Assembly: GCA_965243335.1 (NCBI GenBank) | Contig: OZ251545.1 | Span: 5,270,001-5,334,000, forward strand | Direction of reading: 5' to 3' | Length of the DNA stretch: 64,000 nucleotides | DNA from: JAJDXW01 sp965243335 | Lineage (GTDB): Bacteria; Pseudomonadota; Gammaproteobacteria; HK1 | Shown here: piece after piece, positions 17,587 through 26,054 of the stretch | How the letters are laid out: each line of letters begins with the position of its first letter | How positions within the stretch are numbered: position 1 is the stretch's first letter | Program-made: the position numbers and the translations under genes | The notes under the pieces: generated by a model | What the model was told of the DNA's origin: nothing | The model's input: the letters and a program-made list of their open reading frames with translations, nothing else | Databases searched by the model: none

Positions 17587-18461
17587 TGGCGGTGCTCGTC
17601 GATGCCGGGACGCGGGTGATCTGCCAGGGGTTCACGGGGGCGCAGGGAACCTTCCACTCCGAGCAGGCCATCGCCTACGGGACGCGGATGGTGGGCGGGG
17701 TCACCCCCGGCAAGGGGGGGAGCGAGCACCTCGGGCTGCCCGTCTTCGACACGGTGGCGGAGGCGGTGGAGCGAACGTCCGCGGACGCGAGCGTCATCTA
17801 CGTGCCGCCCGCGTTCGCGGCGGACGCCATCCTGGAGGCGATCGCGGCCGAAGTCCCCCTCGTCGCCTGCATCACCGAGGGGATCCCGGTGCTCGACATG
17901 GTCCGGGTCAAGCGTGCGCTCGAAGGCTCGGCGACGCGGCTCATCGGCCCCAACTGCCCCGGGGTGATCACCCCGGAGGAGTGCAAGATCGGCATCATGC
18001 CGGGCCACATCCACCGCCGGGGGCGGGTGGGCGTGGTGTCGCGCTCGGGCACCCTCACCTACGAGGCGGTCGCCCAGACGACGGCGGCCGGGCTCGGGCA
18101 GTCCACCTGCATCGGGATCGGCGGGGACCCGGTGCACGGCACGAGCTTCATCGACTGCCTGGAGCTGTTCCTCGGCGACGACGAGACCGAGGCGATCATC
18201 ATGATCGGCGAGATCGGGGGGAGCGCGGAGGAGGAGGCGGCGGACTTCGTCCGGCGCGCGAAGGCGAAGAAGCCGATGGCGGGCTTCATCGCCGGGGTGA
18301 CCGCCCCGCCGGGCCGGCGCATGGGCCACGCCGGGGCGATCGTCTCGGGCGGGAGCGGCCGGGCGGAAGACAAGATCGAGGCGATGGAGCGGGCCGGCAT
18401 CCGGGTCGCGCGCTCCCCCGCCAAGCTCGGCGAGGCGGTGCTGGAGGCGCTGCGCGGCTGA
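17586..18461 (+). CDS. sucD: Succinate-CoA ligase subunit alpha
   Basis: This 291-residue protein carries the CoA-binding Rossmann domain at the N-terminus (VICQGFTGAQGTFHSEQAI, TPGKGG), then GPNCPGVITPEECKIGIMPG, SRSGTLTYEAV, and GIGGDPVHGTSFIDCL. The active-site His that is transiently phosphorylated lies in MGHAGAIVSGG (about 248). The start ATG overlaps the sucC stop by one base. The pair is complete and probably functional. Confidence 0.95.
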   Translation: MAVLVDAGTRVICQGFTGAQGTFHSEQAIAYGTRMVGGVTPGKGGSEHLGLPVFDTVAEAVERTSADASVIYVPPAFAADAILEAIAAEVPLVACITEGIPVLDMVRVKRALEGSATRLIGPNCPGVITPEECKIGIMPGHIHRRGRVGVVSRSGTLTYEAVAQTTAAGLGQSTCIGIGGDPVHGTSFIDCLELFLGDDETEAIIMIGEIGGSAEEEAADFVRRAKAKKPMAGFIAGVTAPPGRRMGHAGAIVSGGSGRAEDKIEAMERAGIRVARSPAKLGEAVLEALRG

Positions 18462-18483
18462 GCCGTGGGCGGGCGCGCCCGCG

Positions 18484-18524
18484 AGAGGTGCGCCTGGCGA
18501 GAATCCTCACCGCGCACCTGCCTC
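18484..18524. repeat. Dispersed hairpin repeat, copy 2
   Basis: This copy has GCCTGGCGAGAATCCTCACC GCGCACCTGCCTC between the sucD stop and the convergent SnoaL-like gene. The position is that of a transcription-end hairpin, but there is no T-tract. Confidence 0.65.
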
Positions 18525-18529
18525 ATCGC

Positions 18530-18916
18530 TCAGGACTCGATGTACTTCCAGTAGGTGTCCTTGCGGACCACCTTCCCGTCCCGGAACTCCCAGAGGTCGC
18601 AGCCGAGGCAGTCGATCGGATCGCCGTCCACGGGCGTGCCCCGGACGGTCCATTCCGACGCGGCGCGCGCGCCGTCGGCGGAGATGAAGTGCTGCATGTC
18701 CTCCCAGCGCATGTCGGGGATGACCTCGTAGCGGGCGCGCAGCACGTCCCCGATCGCCGGCTTGCCGCGGAGCCGGCGCGCGTCCGGGGAATCCGGCCCG
18801 CGGGCCATGAGCCACTCGCAGTCGTCCACGAACCAGGCAAGGATGCCGTCGACGTCGTGGCGGTTGAACGCGTCCTGGATCGCGTCGAGCATCTCGACGG
18901 TGACCTTCTTGCCCAT
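18530..18916 (-). CDS. SnoaL-like/NTF2-fold protein
   Basis: A 128-residue protein with the cone-shaped NTF2-like layout: an N-terminal helix pair (VTVEMLDAIQDAFNRHDVDG), FVDDCEWLMARGPD, GKPAIGDVLRARYEVIPDMR, and the C-terminal strands CDLWEFRDGKVVRKDTYWKY. Such proteins include polyketide cyclases, limonene-epoxide hydrolase-like enzymes and small-molecule-binding proteins, so the function is undetermined. ATG 18916 is a clear start. The gene is convergent with sucD. Confidence 0.8.
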   Translation of the reverse strand: MGKKVTVEMLDAIQDAFNRHDVDGILAWFVDDCEWLMARGPDSPDARRLRGKPAIGDVLRARYEVIPDMRWEDMQHFISADGARAASEWTVRGTPVDGDPIDCLGCDLWEFRDGKVVRKDTYWKYIES

Positions 18917-19091
18917 GATCGGTGCTCCGGAGCGGGGGGGACGCCGGCATTATGGATCAGGCGGGCGGGCGGGATCAGGCGGGCGGGCGCCGCTCCCGCC
19001 CGCCGCGACCCGCCGCACCCATTCCCGCCCTTGAAAGTCGGCGCCGCCGGCGCCATGTTGTCCCCGCGCAGATGCTCCCGGGGGACGGCCG

Positions 19092-19457
19092 ATGCCCATC
19101 TACGAGTACGAATGCCAGCAGTGCGGCAAGGTATTCGAGACCATCCAGAAGTTCAGCGACCCGAAGCTGACCGAGTGCCTGTGCGAGGAGAAGGCGCCGG
19201 TCACCAAGCTCATCTCGGCCGCCGCCTTCCACCTCAAGGGCACCGGCTGGTACGTCACCGACTTCCGGGACAAGGGCAAGGGCAAGGGCGGCGACAAGGA
19301 GGCTGCGGACGGCGGCTCCGGCGACAAGGCGGACGCGGCCAAGAGCGACGCCGCCAAGGACGGGGCGAAGGATGGAGCGAAGGACGGCGCCAAGTCGGAG
19401 TCGCCGGCGAAGAAGAAGGGGTCCGGGGGCGAGTCCAAGCCGGCGGCGGCTGACTGA
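19092..19457 (+). CDS. FmdB-family zinc-ribbon protein with a Lys/Asp/Ala-rich tail
   Basis: A 121-residue protein whose first 55 residues (MPIYEYECQQCGKVFETIQ, LTECLCEEKAPVTKLIS) form the FmdB-type zinc ribbon. CxxC at 8-11 supplies the first pair of ligands and CLC supplies the second. The domain ends with the conserved AAFHLKGTGWYVTDFR. The remaining 60 residues are low complexity, rich in K, D, A and G, with short DGAK repeats, and are probably disordered. The role of the family is unknown, although it is conserved upstream of aspS in many proteobacteria. Here aspS is 13 kb away. Confidence 0.85.
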   Translation: MPIYEYECQQCGKVFETIQKFSDPKLTECLCEEKAPVTKLISAAAFHLKGTGWYVTDFRDKGKGKGGDKEAADGGSGDKADAAKSDAAKDGAKDGAKDGAKSESPAKKKGSGGESKPAAAD

Positions 19458-19594
19458 CGGTCCTCGCGCGCGCGGCGCTTCGCCCCGTCCCGTCCCACCC
19501 CTCCCCCCTCCCGGTCCCCGTTCGCCGTTCCCGCTCGGGCGCCCCGAGCCGCGCCGGTTCGCGCCGCCATCCGGTATCATTCGAACACCCCGCC

Positions 19595-19670
19595 GGGCCG
19601 TTAGCTCAGTCGGTAGAGCATCTGACTTTTAATCAGGTGGTCGAAGGTTCGATTCCTTCACGGCCCACCA
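19595..19670 (+). tRNA. tRNA-Lys (TTT anticodon)
   Basis: A 76-base cloverleaf with an encoded CCA end. The 7-bp acceptor stem GGGCCGT/ACGGCCC is perfect, the D-arm reads AGCTCAGTCGGTAGAGC, the anticodon loop is CTTTTAA (anticodon TTT), and the T-arm contains GGTTCGATTCC. A TATCAT -10-like hexamer at 19575-19580 is correctly placed about 15 bases upstream. It stands alone with no mobile element attached to its 3' end. Confidence 0.97.
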
Positions 19671-19816
19671 CGTCATCGGATGCCGCGCGCACCCGGCTCT
19701 TCGTAGAGGCTCGACCGCGGGCCCGGGTGAACCGCCCCGGGAATCCCGGAGCGTGATTTGCTTGGGCCAGGCCGCGATGATCGGCAGAGGAAAGCGACGG
19801 CGGAATCGGCGCCGAT

Positions 19817-21073
19817 TCACCGGGCGGGTTCGGGCGCCGGTGTTCTCCGCAGCGGGGGGCGCACGCCGTAGGTGAGCCATCGCCATGCCCACTCGACCGG
19901 TCCGAAGCGGAAGCGGCGAAGCCAGAGCGGCGAGGCGACGAGCTGCGCCGCCCACACCGCGAGCACCACCCCGAGCTGCCCGGTGCGGTCCACGGACCCG
20001 AACCAGCCGAGGCCGTGGCCGTAGAAGAGCGTCGTGCAGAGGACCGTCTGTAGCAGGTAGTTGGTGAGCGCCGTCCGGCCGACGGCCGCCAGCGGACGGG
20101 TCAGGCGGCGAAGCGCCCCCGCCCGGCAAGCCAGCATGACGGCGCCGACGTAGCCGAAGCTGACCGCGATGCCCGGCCAGTAGATGAACTGCGCGCCTAG
20201 GAAGAACGACCAGACCGGCCACCCGCGCGCGAAGTCGAGGGCGATGCCGCAGGCCTGGAGCGGAAGGCCGACCGCGGCCGCCGCCGCGATCAGCGCCGCG
20301 TAGAAGCGCGGCGGGCGCTTCGCACTGAACACCCCGAGCTGGAAGAGCGCCATGCCGATCAGCATGAGCCCGCCGGCGCGCCACACGCCCCAGGTGATCA
20401 GGATGACCGTCTCGAACTCGAACGCCGCCGCCGACCGTAGGGGCTGCTGGTCGAGCCAGCCGCCGCGCCAGGCGGCGAGCTCCGCGTCGACCATCGCCGG
20501 CGGCGGCCGCCAGACGTCGGCGGTGAACGCCGCGCGCTCCCCTGCCGGCCAGTAGGGGAACGAGAGGCCGGAGGCGACGGAGATCGCCGACCCCACCGCG
20601 AGCAGCGCCGCCCCCAGGGCCAGGAGGCGCCCCGGCGGCTGGCGGCGCAACGGGTAGACCAGCATCCCGCAAACGGCGTAGAGGAAGAGGATGTCGCCGG
20701 GCCAGAGGAGGTGGGCGTGGAGCAGCCCGATGACCAGCAGCCATCCCATCCGGCGGTAGTGCGTCCGGCGGGCGCCGCCGCGCGCTTCGGCCCGCCCCGC
20801 CATCAGGACGACGCCCGCGCCGAAGAGCATTGAGAAGATCGCCAGGAACTTCTGGTCGGCGAGCATCCGGCCCGCCGCCCAGACGTAGAGGTTCGCCCCT
20901 TCGAGGTCGCCGTAGGCGGTGGGGTTGAAGTACGCCGCGTAGGGCATCGCGAACGACTGGACGTTCATGAGCAGGATGCCGAGCAGCGCGACCCCGCGCA
21001 GGACGTCGATCGCGTCGATGCGCGCATCCCCGGCCACGGGTCCGGCCTCCCGAACGTCAAGGGGTGCGGTCAT
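19817..21073 (-). CDS. DUF418 (YeiB-like) membrane protein, intact copy
   Basis: A 418-residue polytopic membrane protein. It opens with the family signature RIDAIDVLRGVALLGILLMN, followed by FAMPYAAYFNPTAYGD and GWLLVIGLLHAHLLWPGDIL, and ends in the conserved DUF418 C-terminal region (AVGRTALTNYLLQTVLCTTL, GPVEWAWRWLTYG). About nine hydrophobic segments are visible. The physiological role of DUF418 proteins is unknown. A second, truncated copy with an internal deletion lies in the same orientation at 25407-25987, so the accessory genes between them are flanked by direct repeats of this gene. Confidence 0.88.
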   Translation of the reverse strand: MTAPLDVREAGPVAGDARIDAIDVLRGVALLGILLMNVQSFAMPYAAYFNPTAYGDLEGANLYVWAAGRMLADQKFLAIFSMLFGAGVVLMAGRAEARGGARRTHYRRMGWLLVIGLLHAHLLWPGDILFLYAVCGMLVYPLRRQPPGRLLALGAALLAVGSAISVASGLSFPYWPAGERAAFTADVWRPPPAMVDAELAAWRGGWLDQQPLRSAAAFEFETVILITWGVWRAGGLMLIGMALFQLGVFSAKRPPRFYAALIAAAAAVGLPLQACGIALDFARGWPVWSFFLGAQFIYWPGIAVSFGYVGAVMLACRAGALRRLTRPLAAVGRTALTNYLLQTVLCTTLFYGHGLGWFGSVDRTGQLGVVLAVWAAQLVASPLWLRRFRFGPVEWAWRWLTYGVRPPLRRTPAPEPAR

Positions 21074-21238
21074 GGGGTCCCCGCGGTCGCGGCTGCCGGC
21101 TTCGCTCCCGCGCGCGGGCGCCTCGCAGGAAGAGCGAGGCGTCTGCGTCGGGGGCGCCGCGTCCGGAAGGCGGCAGCGCGTCCGGGCGGAGGGAACCTGA
21201 GTCGCAGACGTTCACCAGGAAGTCGGCATCGGGAACGA

Positions 21239-21753
21239 TCACCGTTCGACCGTCATCTCCGGCACGTCACGGGAGCGGTTGGCGCGCTCGTCCGCCGGGC
21301 CACCCCCCGGCTCGAATACGACGATCCTGACGTCATCGAGCTCCCCGAGCACCGCCTCCAGCCGGATGCGCACCTCCGGCCAGCTCAGCCCGCCGAGGCC
21401 GCTGCCGAGCGGAGGGACGGCCATCGAACGGATCCCCCGCGACCGGATCTCATCTGCGAGAGATCGCAATCCGGCCTCGACGTCTGCCATCCGGCTCTTG
21501 CCCCGCCAGTGGCGTTTGGCCGGGAAGTTGACGATCCAGCGGGCGGCGGCGCCTGGCCCGTGTCGAAGACGAACACGCGCCCCGGTTGAATTTCATTTCG
21601 TTTGCAACGGGCCGCGTAGGCTTTGAAGTTCTCGGGAAATGCGCGTTTGAACTGAAGCGCGATACCCCGCCCCATGACCCCGACGCAATTGACCGTGTTG
21701 ATCAGGGCATCGGCCTCTTCCGAGAGGATGTCGCCGGTCCTGTATTCGATCAT
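21239..21753 (-). pseudogene. DarG-like macro-domain protein, frameshifted
   Basis: Two overlapping frames together give a macro (ADP-ribose-binding) domain. The first (21753 to about 21550) reads MIEYRTGDILSEEADALINT then VNCVGVMGRGIALQFKRAFP, ending at VFVFDTGQ. The second, one frame over, continues RWIVNFPAKRHWRGKSRMAD then VEAGLRSLADEIRSRGIRSM and PPLGSGLGGLSWPEV. The order and spacing match the N-terminal macro domain of DarG, the antitoxin that removes ADP-ribose from DNA. The break lies in the GC-only run near 21545-21556 and can be fixed by a one-base indel, so it may be a sequencing error. No DarT toxin is adjacent, and the DarG C-terminal domain is missing. Confidence 0.75.
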
Positions 21754-21861
21754 GGCTGCTCCCTTCCTCTGTCCTCACCGGTTGCCCATGCCCCCGACCG
21801 TATCCCGCGTGAGCCGAGTGTACCGCGTCCGCTGCTGTCGGTTACGCTTCGCGGCAGGTCA

Positions 21862-21970
21862 CGGGAGGCGGTCATGGGCGTCCCGGGCTGGGCCGGGCGC
21901 GGCTCCTCCTGCGGGGAGGCCGTCCGAGGCGGGGAGGAGGCGTTCGGCTCCGCGATGGCCGCGCGCTCGC
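21862..21970. repeat. Approx. 110-bp repeat upstream of the RavA-like gene
   Basis: This aligns with 29445-29560 through blocks such as CCCGGGC-GGGCCGGGCGCGGC and GGGAGGCCGTCCG. Both copies precede regulator-type genes. Confidence 0.5.
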
Positions 21971-22070
21971 CTCGCGCGCGGACATGCGAGCGTGGCCTTG
22001 AACGATCTTCACTGTTACCATTGCGCGCCGTCAGGTTCGGCGGACGCTTCAGATGGGGGAACCGGGTTCG

Positions 22071-23546
22071 ATGCAAGACCTCACGAACCGGGTGCGCAAC
22101 ATCCGGGATTCACTGACGACCGGGCTCGTCGAACGTGGCGTGGCCATCCGGCTTGCCTTGCTCGCGGCGCTGTCCGGGGAGCATCTGCTCCTGATCGGCC
22201 CGCCGGGGACTGCCAAGAGCCTCGTCTCGCGCCGTCTGCGCCTTGCCTTCAAGGACGGGAGCTACTTCGAGCGTCTGCTGACCCGATTCTCCGTGCCGGA
22301 GGAGCTGTTCGGCCCGCTGTCGATCAAGGGCCTCGAAGAGGACCGTTATGAACGGCTGACCGAATCCTACCTGCCGACCGCTTCCATCGCCTTCCTCGAC
22401 GAGATATTCAAGGCGAACAGCGCGATCCTCAACGCCCTGCTCACCCTGCTGAACGAGCGCGAGTTCGACAACGGCGCCCGCCGCGAGCGGACGCCGCTCA
22501 TGGCCGTGATCGGCGCCAGCAACGAGCTCCCCGAGGGTGAGGAGCTCGACGCCCTGTTCGACCGGTTCCTGCTGCGCCTGTACGTCGGTCCGGTGTCGCA
22601 AGACGAGTTCCCCAGCCTGCTGAAGCTCCGGGGTGACGCCGCGCCGGACGTGCCCGATGCGCTCAAGCTGACCCGGGCCGACCTCGACACGGTACAGAAG
22701 GCCGCCGGGAAGGTGGGGGTACCCGAGGATGTGGAGGGCCTGCTGTGCGACCTGCGGGAATGGTGCGCTGCCGAAGAGATAACGGTGTCGGACCGCCGCT
22801 GGCGCAAGGTCGTGAAGCTTCTGCAAACGTCGGCGCTGACCAACGGTCGGGAAACCGTGTCGATCTGGGATTGCTGGCTTTTACAGCACTGCCTGTGGAG
22901 CGACGTCGAGGACCGGGTGAAGATTTACGACTGGTATGCTTCCCGGGCCGGAACAGCAGCCGAGGAACCAACACGGCTCGTTCGTATCGTCAACGCATGG
23001 GAGGGGAAACTTGAAAAAACAAAGGAGAAACGATCTCTGAAGAATATTCCTAAAACCAAGGAAGAAATGGAGGCAGCAATGGATGCAAATCATAAACAAG
23101 CTCTGAAAGAAATGGAGGCAGCTCGGAAGATTTTGTCTGAAGCGGAGAAGTTGTCTGAAGCGGAGTATAAGAATACGCTTGAAAATCTCTTGAACGTACC
23201 GGGTCGTTTTAAAGCAGAATCTCCATTTATGAAATCAACAAAAGATGAATCCGTTTATGACGAGCATACTATCGCAGAACTAGATGATCTTCGGATCGCA
23301 CTGGAATCATACAGGCGGGGCATTGATCAACGAATCGAGTCTTTCGAAGACGACATCCGAAGCCATCTTTGGGTGACGGACGATTTTGTGGACCCCGCGT
23401 CTCAGGGCCTCGACAAGGCTCGTGCCGACGTCGAGAAACTGCTCGACCGACTGGCAGAGGTAGTAAAGGGATTCGAAGCACTACCCCGCGAGGAAGAAGC
23501 GCTACTGCGAGAGAAGCCATCCCGGCCTCGCAAATCCCCGTTGTGA
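22071..23546 (+). CDS. MoxR-family AAA+ ATPase (RavA-like)
   Basis: A 491-residue AAA+ protein. N-terminal RVRNIRDSLTTGLVERGVAI aligns with RavA, Walker A is LLLIGPPGTAKSLVSRRL (about 41-58), Walker B is SIAFLDEIFKANSAILNALL (about 105), and GASNELPEGEELDALFDRFL contains sensor 1 and the Arg finger. ATG 22071 has GGGGGA 10 bases upstream; ATG 22053 would add six residues. The C-terminal third, including a Lys/Glu-rich helical insert, is visibly AT-richer (22985-23340) than the rest. MoxR ATPases act as chaperones with VWA partners, and the next gene is such a partner. RavA-ViaA modules affect respiratory complexes and aminoglycoside sensitivity; related MoxR-VWA pairs occur in defence islands. 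Confidence 0.88.
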   Translation: MQDLTNRVRNIRDSLTTGLVERGVAIRLALLAALSGEHLLLIGPPGTAKSLVSRRLRLAFKDGSYFERLLTRFSVPEELFGPLSIKGLEEDRYERLTESYLPTASIAFLDEIFKANSAILNALLTLLNEREFDNGARRERTPLMAVIGASNELPEGEELDALFDRFLLRLYVGPVSQDEFPSLLKLRGDAAPDVPDALKLTRADLDTVQKAAGKVGVPEDVEGLLCDLREWCAAEEITVSDRRWRKVVKLLQTSALTNGRETVSIWDCWLLQHCLWSDVEDRVKIYDWYASRAGTAAEEPTRLVRIVNAWEGKLEKTKEKRSLKNIPKTKEEMEAAMDANHKQALKEMEAARKILSEAEKLSEAEYKNTLENLLNVPGRFKAESPFMKSTKDESVYDEHTIAELDDLRIALESYRRGIDQRIESFEDDIRSHLWVTDDFVDPASQGLDKARADVEKLLDRLAEVVKGFEALPREEEALLREKPSRPRKSPL

Positions 23547-23745
23547 CAGCACCGAGGGGATACGGCAATGGCGCGGACGATCCAAAAACCGTCGAAAACG
23601 TGACCGACCCGGTATCGAAACGGCCCGCTGTCGCAAGCGGATCGGCATCCGAGGCAGGAGGGCGGTGTGAGAAGATGCCGTCCCACCTTCCCGATCCGGG
23701 GCGTCCAGTCGCCTGATTCTGGATCACAGTGAGAGATGCACGCCA

Positions 23746-25329
23746 ATGCCGCCGACCCCACGTGAAGACGGTCCCGCTGCGGGCCACGGGTTCGACGCTG
23801 CCTCGCTGGAACGGAGCTATGCCTTCCTCGACGAGTGTCCGGAACACCTCCTTGATGACGTGATCACGCTGCCTGTCGGCAGCCTTCCCGAGCGGGTCCG
23901 GGGGGTGCGCATCTGGCGGGATGCGCTCCTGGATGGACGGCTTCCACCCGCGGATACGTGGCCACCGACGGAGATCGCTGGACCCGCGCGCCGGGCTCTC
24001 GATCGGATGGGCGTCGCCCGATTCTGCAAGGATCAGCCGGAATTGGTGGACAGCCTGCTCAAGGACGTCCTTGCCGCTTTTTCCCGCCGGGACGAGGCAG
24101 TGCGCGCGGAGCTCGCTCGCCGGATACGTGAGCTGGAGGAGCTGGAACGTACTCGATTGCGAAAGCTCGAACGGCTTGTGGCGAAGTGGGAGACGGGCTC
24201 CCGGCGCACGCAGCGTCGCCCGGGGCTCGTTCAATTGGACAAAGAGACCCTTCGGCGGCTGCGCAAGCAGGCGGAGCGCGAAATCGCCGATCACGCGCCC
24301 GATGCCGACGCGAACCTGATCGGGGCATGGGAGGAACGGGTGCGCGCCTGGGCAGGGATCGCCGGCGTGTTCGGCGACTTGGGGGAGATGCTGGGGCGCG
24401 GTTGGGACCTGGCGCTGGGCGTGCTTCGCCACACCGGCTGGCGTGACCTCCTCCGGCTGCGGGAGCTGGTCGAGCGGCTTCCCCGGATGCGGGAGCTTGT
24501 CCAGGCATTGGGACGGCTGCACGGCTCGGACGCGGAGGAGTCCGTCGCCGAGCGGATATTCCTCCCCGTGCGCCGGCTGGAAGAGGAACGGCGGGAGGTT
24601 CGGACGCCGCTGGTTCCCGCAGATACGCGCGGCGTCGAGCGTAGCGGATCCATCGCAAGGATGCTGCCCGCCGAAGCCGCCATGCTCGGCCATCCCAAGT
24701 TGCGAATGCTCTGGCACGCGCGCCGGTCGGAACAGGCCCTGCTTACCTATCGGGTCGAAGGGGTCGAGATCGAGCGAACCCTTGTCGAGCACGAGACGAA
24801 GGAAGAGTCCAAGACCCGCCGCCCCGCGCGGGAGCGAGGTCCGATTCTCGCGGTCATCGACACGTCCGGCTCGATGCACGGTCTCCCCGAACAGGTCGCG
24901 AAGGCGCTCGTACTGGAGGCGCTTCGCACGGCGCACGCCGAGAAACGCCCCTGCCGCCTCTACGCCTTCAGCGGTCCCGGCCAAGCGGTGGAGCACGCGC
25001 TCGACCTCTCACCGGAAGGAATCGTCTCGCTTCTGGACTTCCTCAGCCTTTCCTTCGGCGGCGGCAGCGACCCGGGGGAGGTGGTGGCAAGGGTCTTGCG
25101 GCAACTCCAGGACGGCGAGTGGACAAAGGCCGACGTCCTGTTCGCGAGCGACGGAGAGTGGCCCGCGCCTCCGGAGCTCACCAGGGCCGTCCAATCGGCG
25201 CGCGAGGCAGGGACGCGATTTCACGGCGTCCAGATCGGAAACCGCGGAAGGACGGGCCTGCACGAGATCTGCGAACCCGTCCATGTCTTCACGGATTGGG
25301 CGGACCTGGTTGACGACGGTAGTCGCTGA
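23746..25329 (+). CDS. VWA-domain protein (ViaA-like partner of RavA)
   Basis: A 527-residue protein. The N-terminal two thirds are helical and Arg/Glu-rich (LARRIRELEELERTRLRKLE). The C-terminal VWA domain has a perfect MIDAS, ILAVIDTSGSMHGLPEQVA (DxSxS at about 372), with the later acidic motif LFASDGEWP. The layout, with a C-terminal VWA after a long helical region and PAEAAMLGHPKLRMLWHARR before it, is that of ViaA. It probably forms a chaperone complex with the RavA-like ATPase encoded 200 bases upstream. The stop codon sits exactly at the edge of the duplicated DUF418 segment. Confidence 0.85.
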   Translation: MPPTPREDGPAAGHGFDAASLERSYAFLDECPEHLLDDVITLPVGSLPERVRGVRIWRDALLDGRLPPADTWPPTEIAGPARRALDRMGVARFCKDQPELVDSLLKDVLAAFSRRDEAVRAELARRIRELEELERTRLRKLERLVAKWETGSRRTQRRPGLVQLDKETLRRLRKQAEREIADHAPDADANLIGAWEERVRAWAGIAGVFGDLGEMLGRGWDLALGVLRHTGWRDLLRLRELVERLPRMRELVQALGRLHGSDAEESVAERIFLPVRRLEEERREVRTPLVPADTRGVERSGSIARMLPAEAAMLGHPKLRMLWHARRSEQALLTYRVEGVEIERTLVEHETKEESKTRRPARERGPILAVIDTSGSMHGLPEQVAKALVLEALRTAHAEKRPCRLYAFSGPGQAVEHALDLSPEGIVSLLDFLSLSFGGGSDPGEVVARVLRQLQDGEWTKADVLFASDGEWPAPPELTRAVQSAREAGTRFHGVQIGNRGRTGLHEICEPVHVFTDWADLVDDGSR

Positions 25330-25406
25330 ACCGCCCTGGGAATCCCGGCGACTACGCTTGTTGAGTCCTCGGGAGGCGGAGGAGAAGGGCAGGATCGGGC
25401 GTCGAT

Positions 25407-25987
25407 TCACCGGGAGGGTTCGGGCGCCGGCGTTCTCCGCAGCGGCGGACGCTCGCCGTAGGTGAGCCATCGCCATGCCCATTCGGCCGGTCCGAAGCGG
25501 AAGCGGCGAAAACCAGAGCGGCGAGGCGACGAGCTGCGCCGCCCAGATCGCGGCTCCCAAGCATCGGCGGTGAACGCCGCGCGCTCCCTTTCCGGCCAGT
25601 ACGGGAACGAGAGGCCGGAGGCGACGGAAATCGTCGACCCCACTGTGAACAGTACCACCCCCAGGGCCAGCAGGCGCCCCACCGGCTGCCGGCGCGACGG
25701 GTACACCAGCATCCCGCAGACGGCGTAGAGGAAGAGGATGTCGCCGGGCCAGAGGAGGTGGGCATGGAGCAGCCCGATGACCAGCAACCATCCCATCCGG
25801 CGGTAGTGCGTCCGGCGGGCGCCGCCGCGCGCTTCGGCCCGCCCTGCCATCAGGACGATGCCCGCGCCGGAGAGCATCAAGAAGATCGCCGGGAGCTTCT
25901 GGTCGGCGAGCGTCCGGCCGGCCACCCAAACGTAGAGGTTCGCCCCTTCGAGGCCGCCGTTGGCGGTGGGGTTGAAGTACGCCGCGA
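25407..25987 (-). pseudogene. Truncated second copy of the DUF418 gene
   Basis: This is a direct-orientation copy of the gene at 19817-21073. It retains the C-terminal 50 or so codons and a central block (GWLLVIGLLHAHLLWPGDIL, LSFPYWPERERAAFTA), but lacks the part equivalent to 19969-20513 of the intact copy and everything upstream of AAYFNPTANGGLEG. The deletion leaves an open frame of 172 codons from ATG 25925, but the membrane topology is broken. The 3' flank is duplicated too (TGAACCGCC-GGGAATCCCGG at 25327 and near 19729). It marks the right border of the macro/RavA/ViaA block. Confidence 0.85.
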
Positions 25988-26054
25988 AAGCCCCGCTACG
26001 CTCGACGGGCGGCGCGCCTGTCCCGGCACGATGCGGGGCCTCACGGCGGGCGGT

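Noticed and set aside
16384..18461. Malate-CoA ligase (MtkAB) instead of SucCD
   Set aside because: The families are close, but no serine-cycle genes are nearby and pckA/rho context is consistent with a TCA-cycle enzyme.
19595..19670. tRNA-Lys as an integration site for the 21-25 kb block
   Set aside because: No repeat of the tRNA 3' end is seen to the right and no integrase is present. The DUF418 duplication explains the border better.
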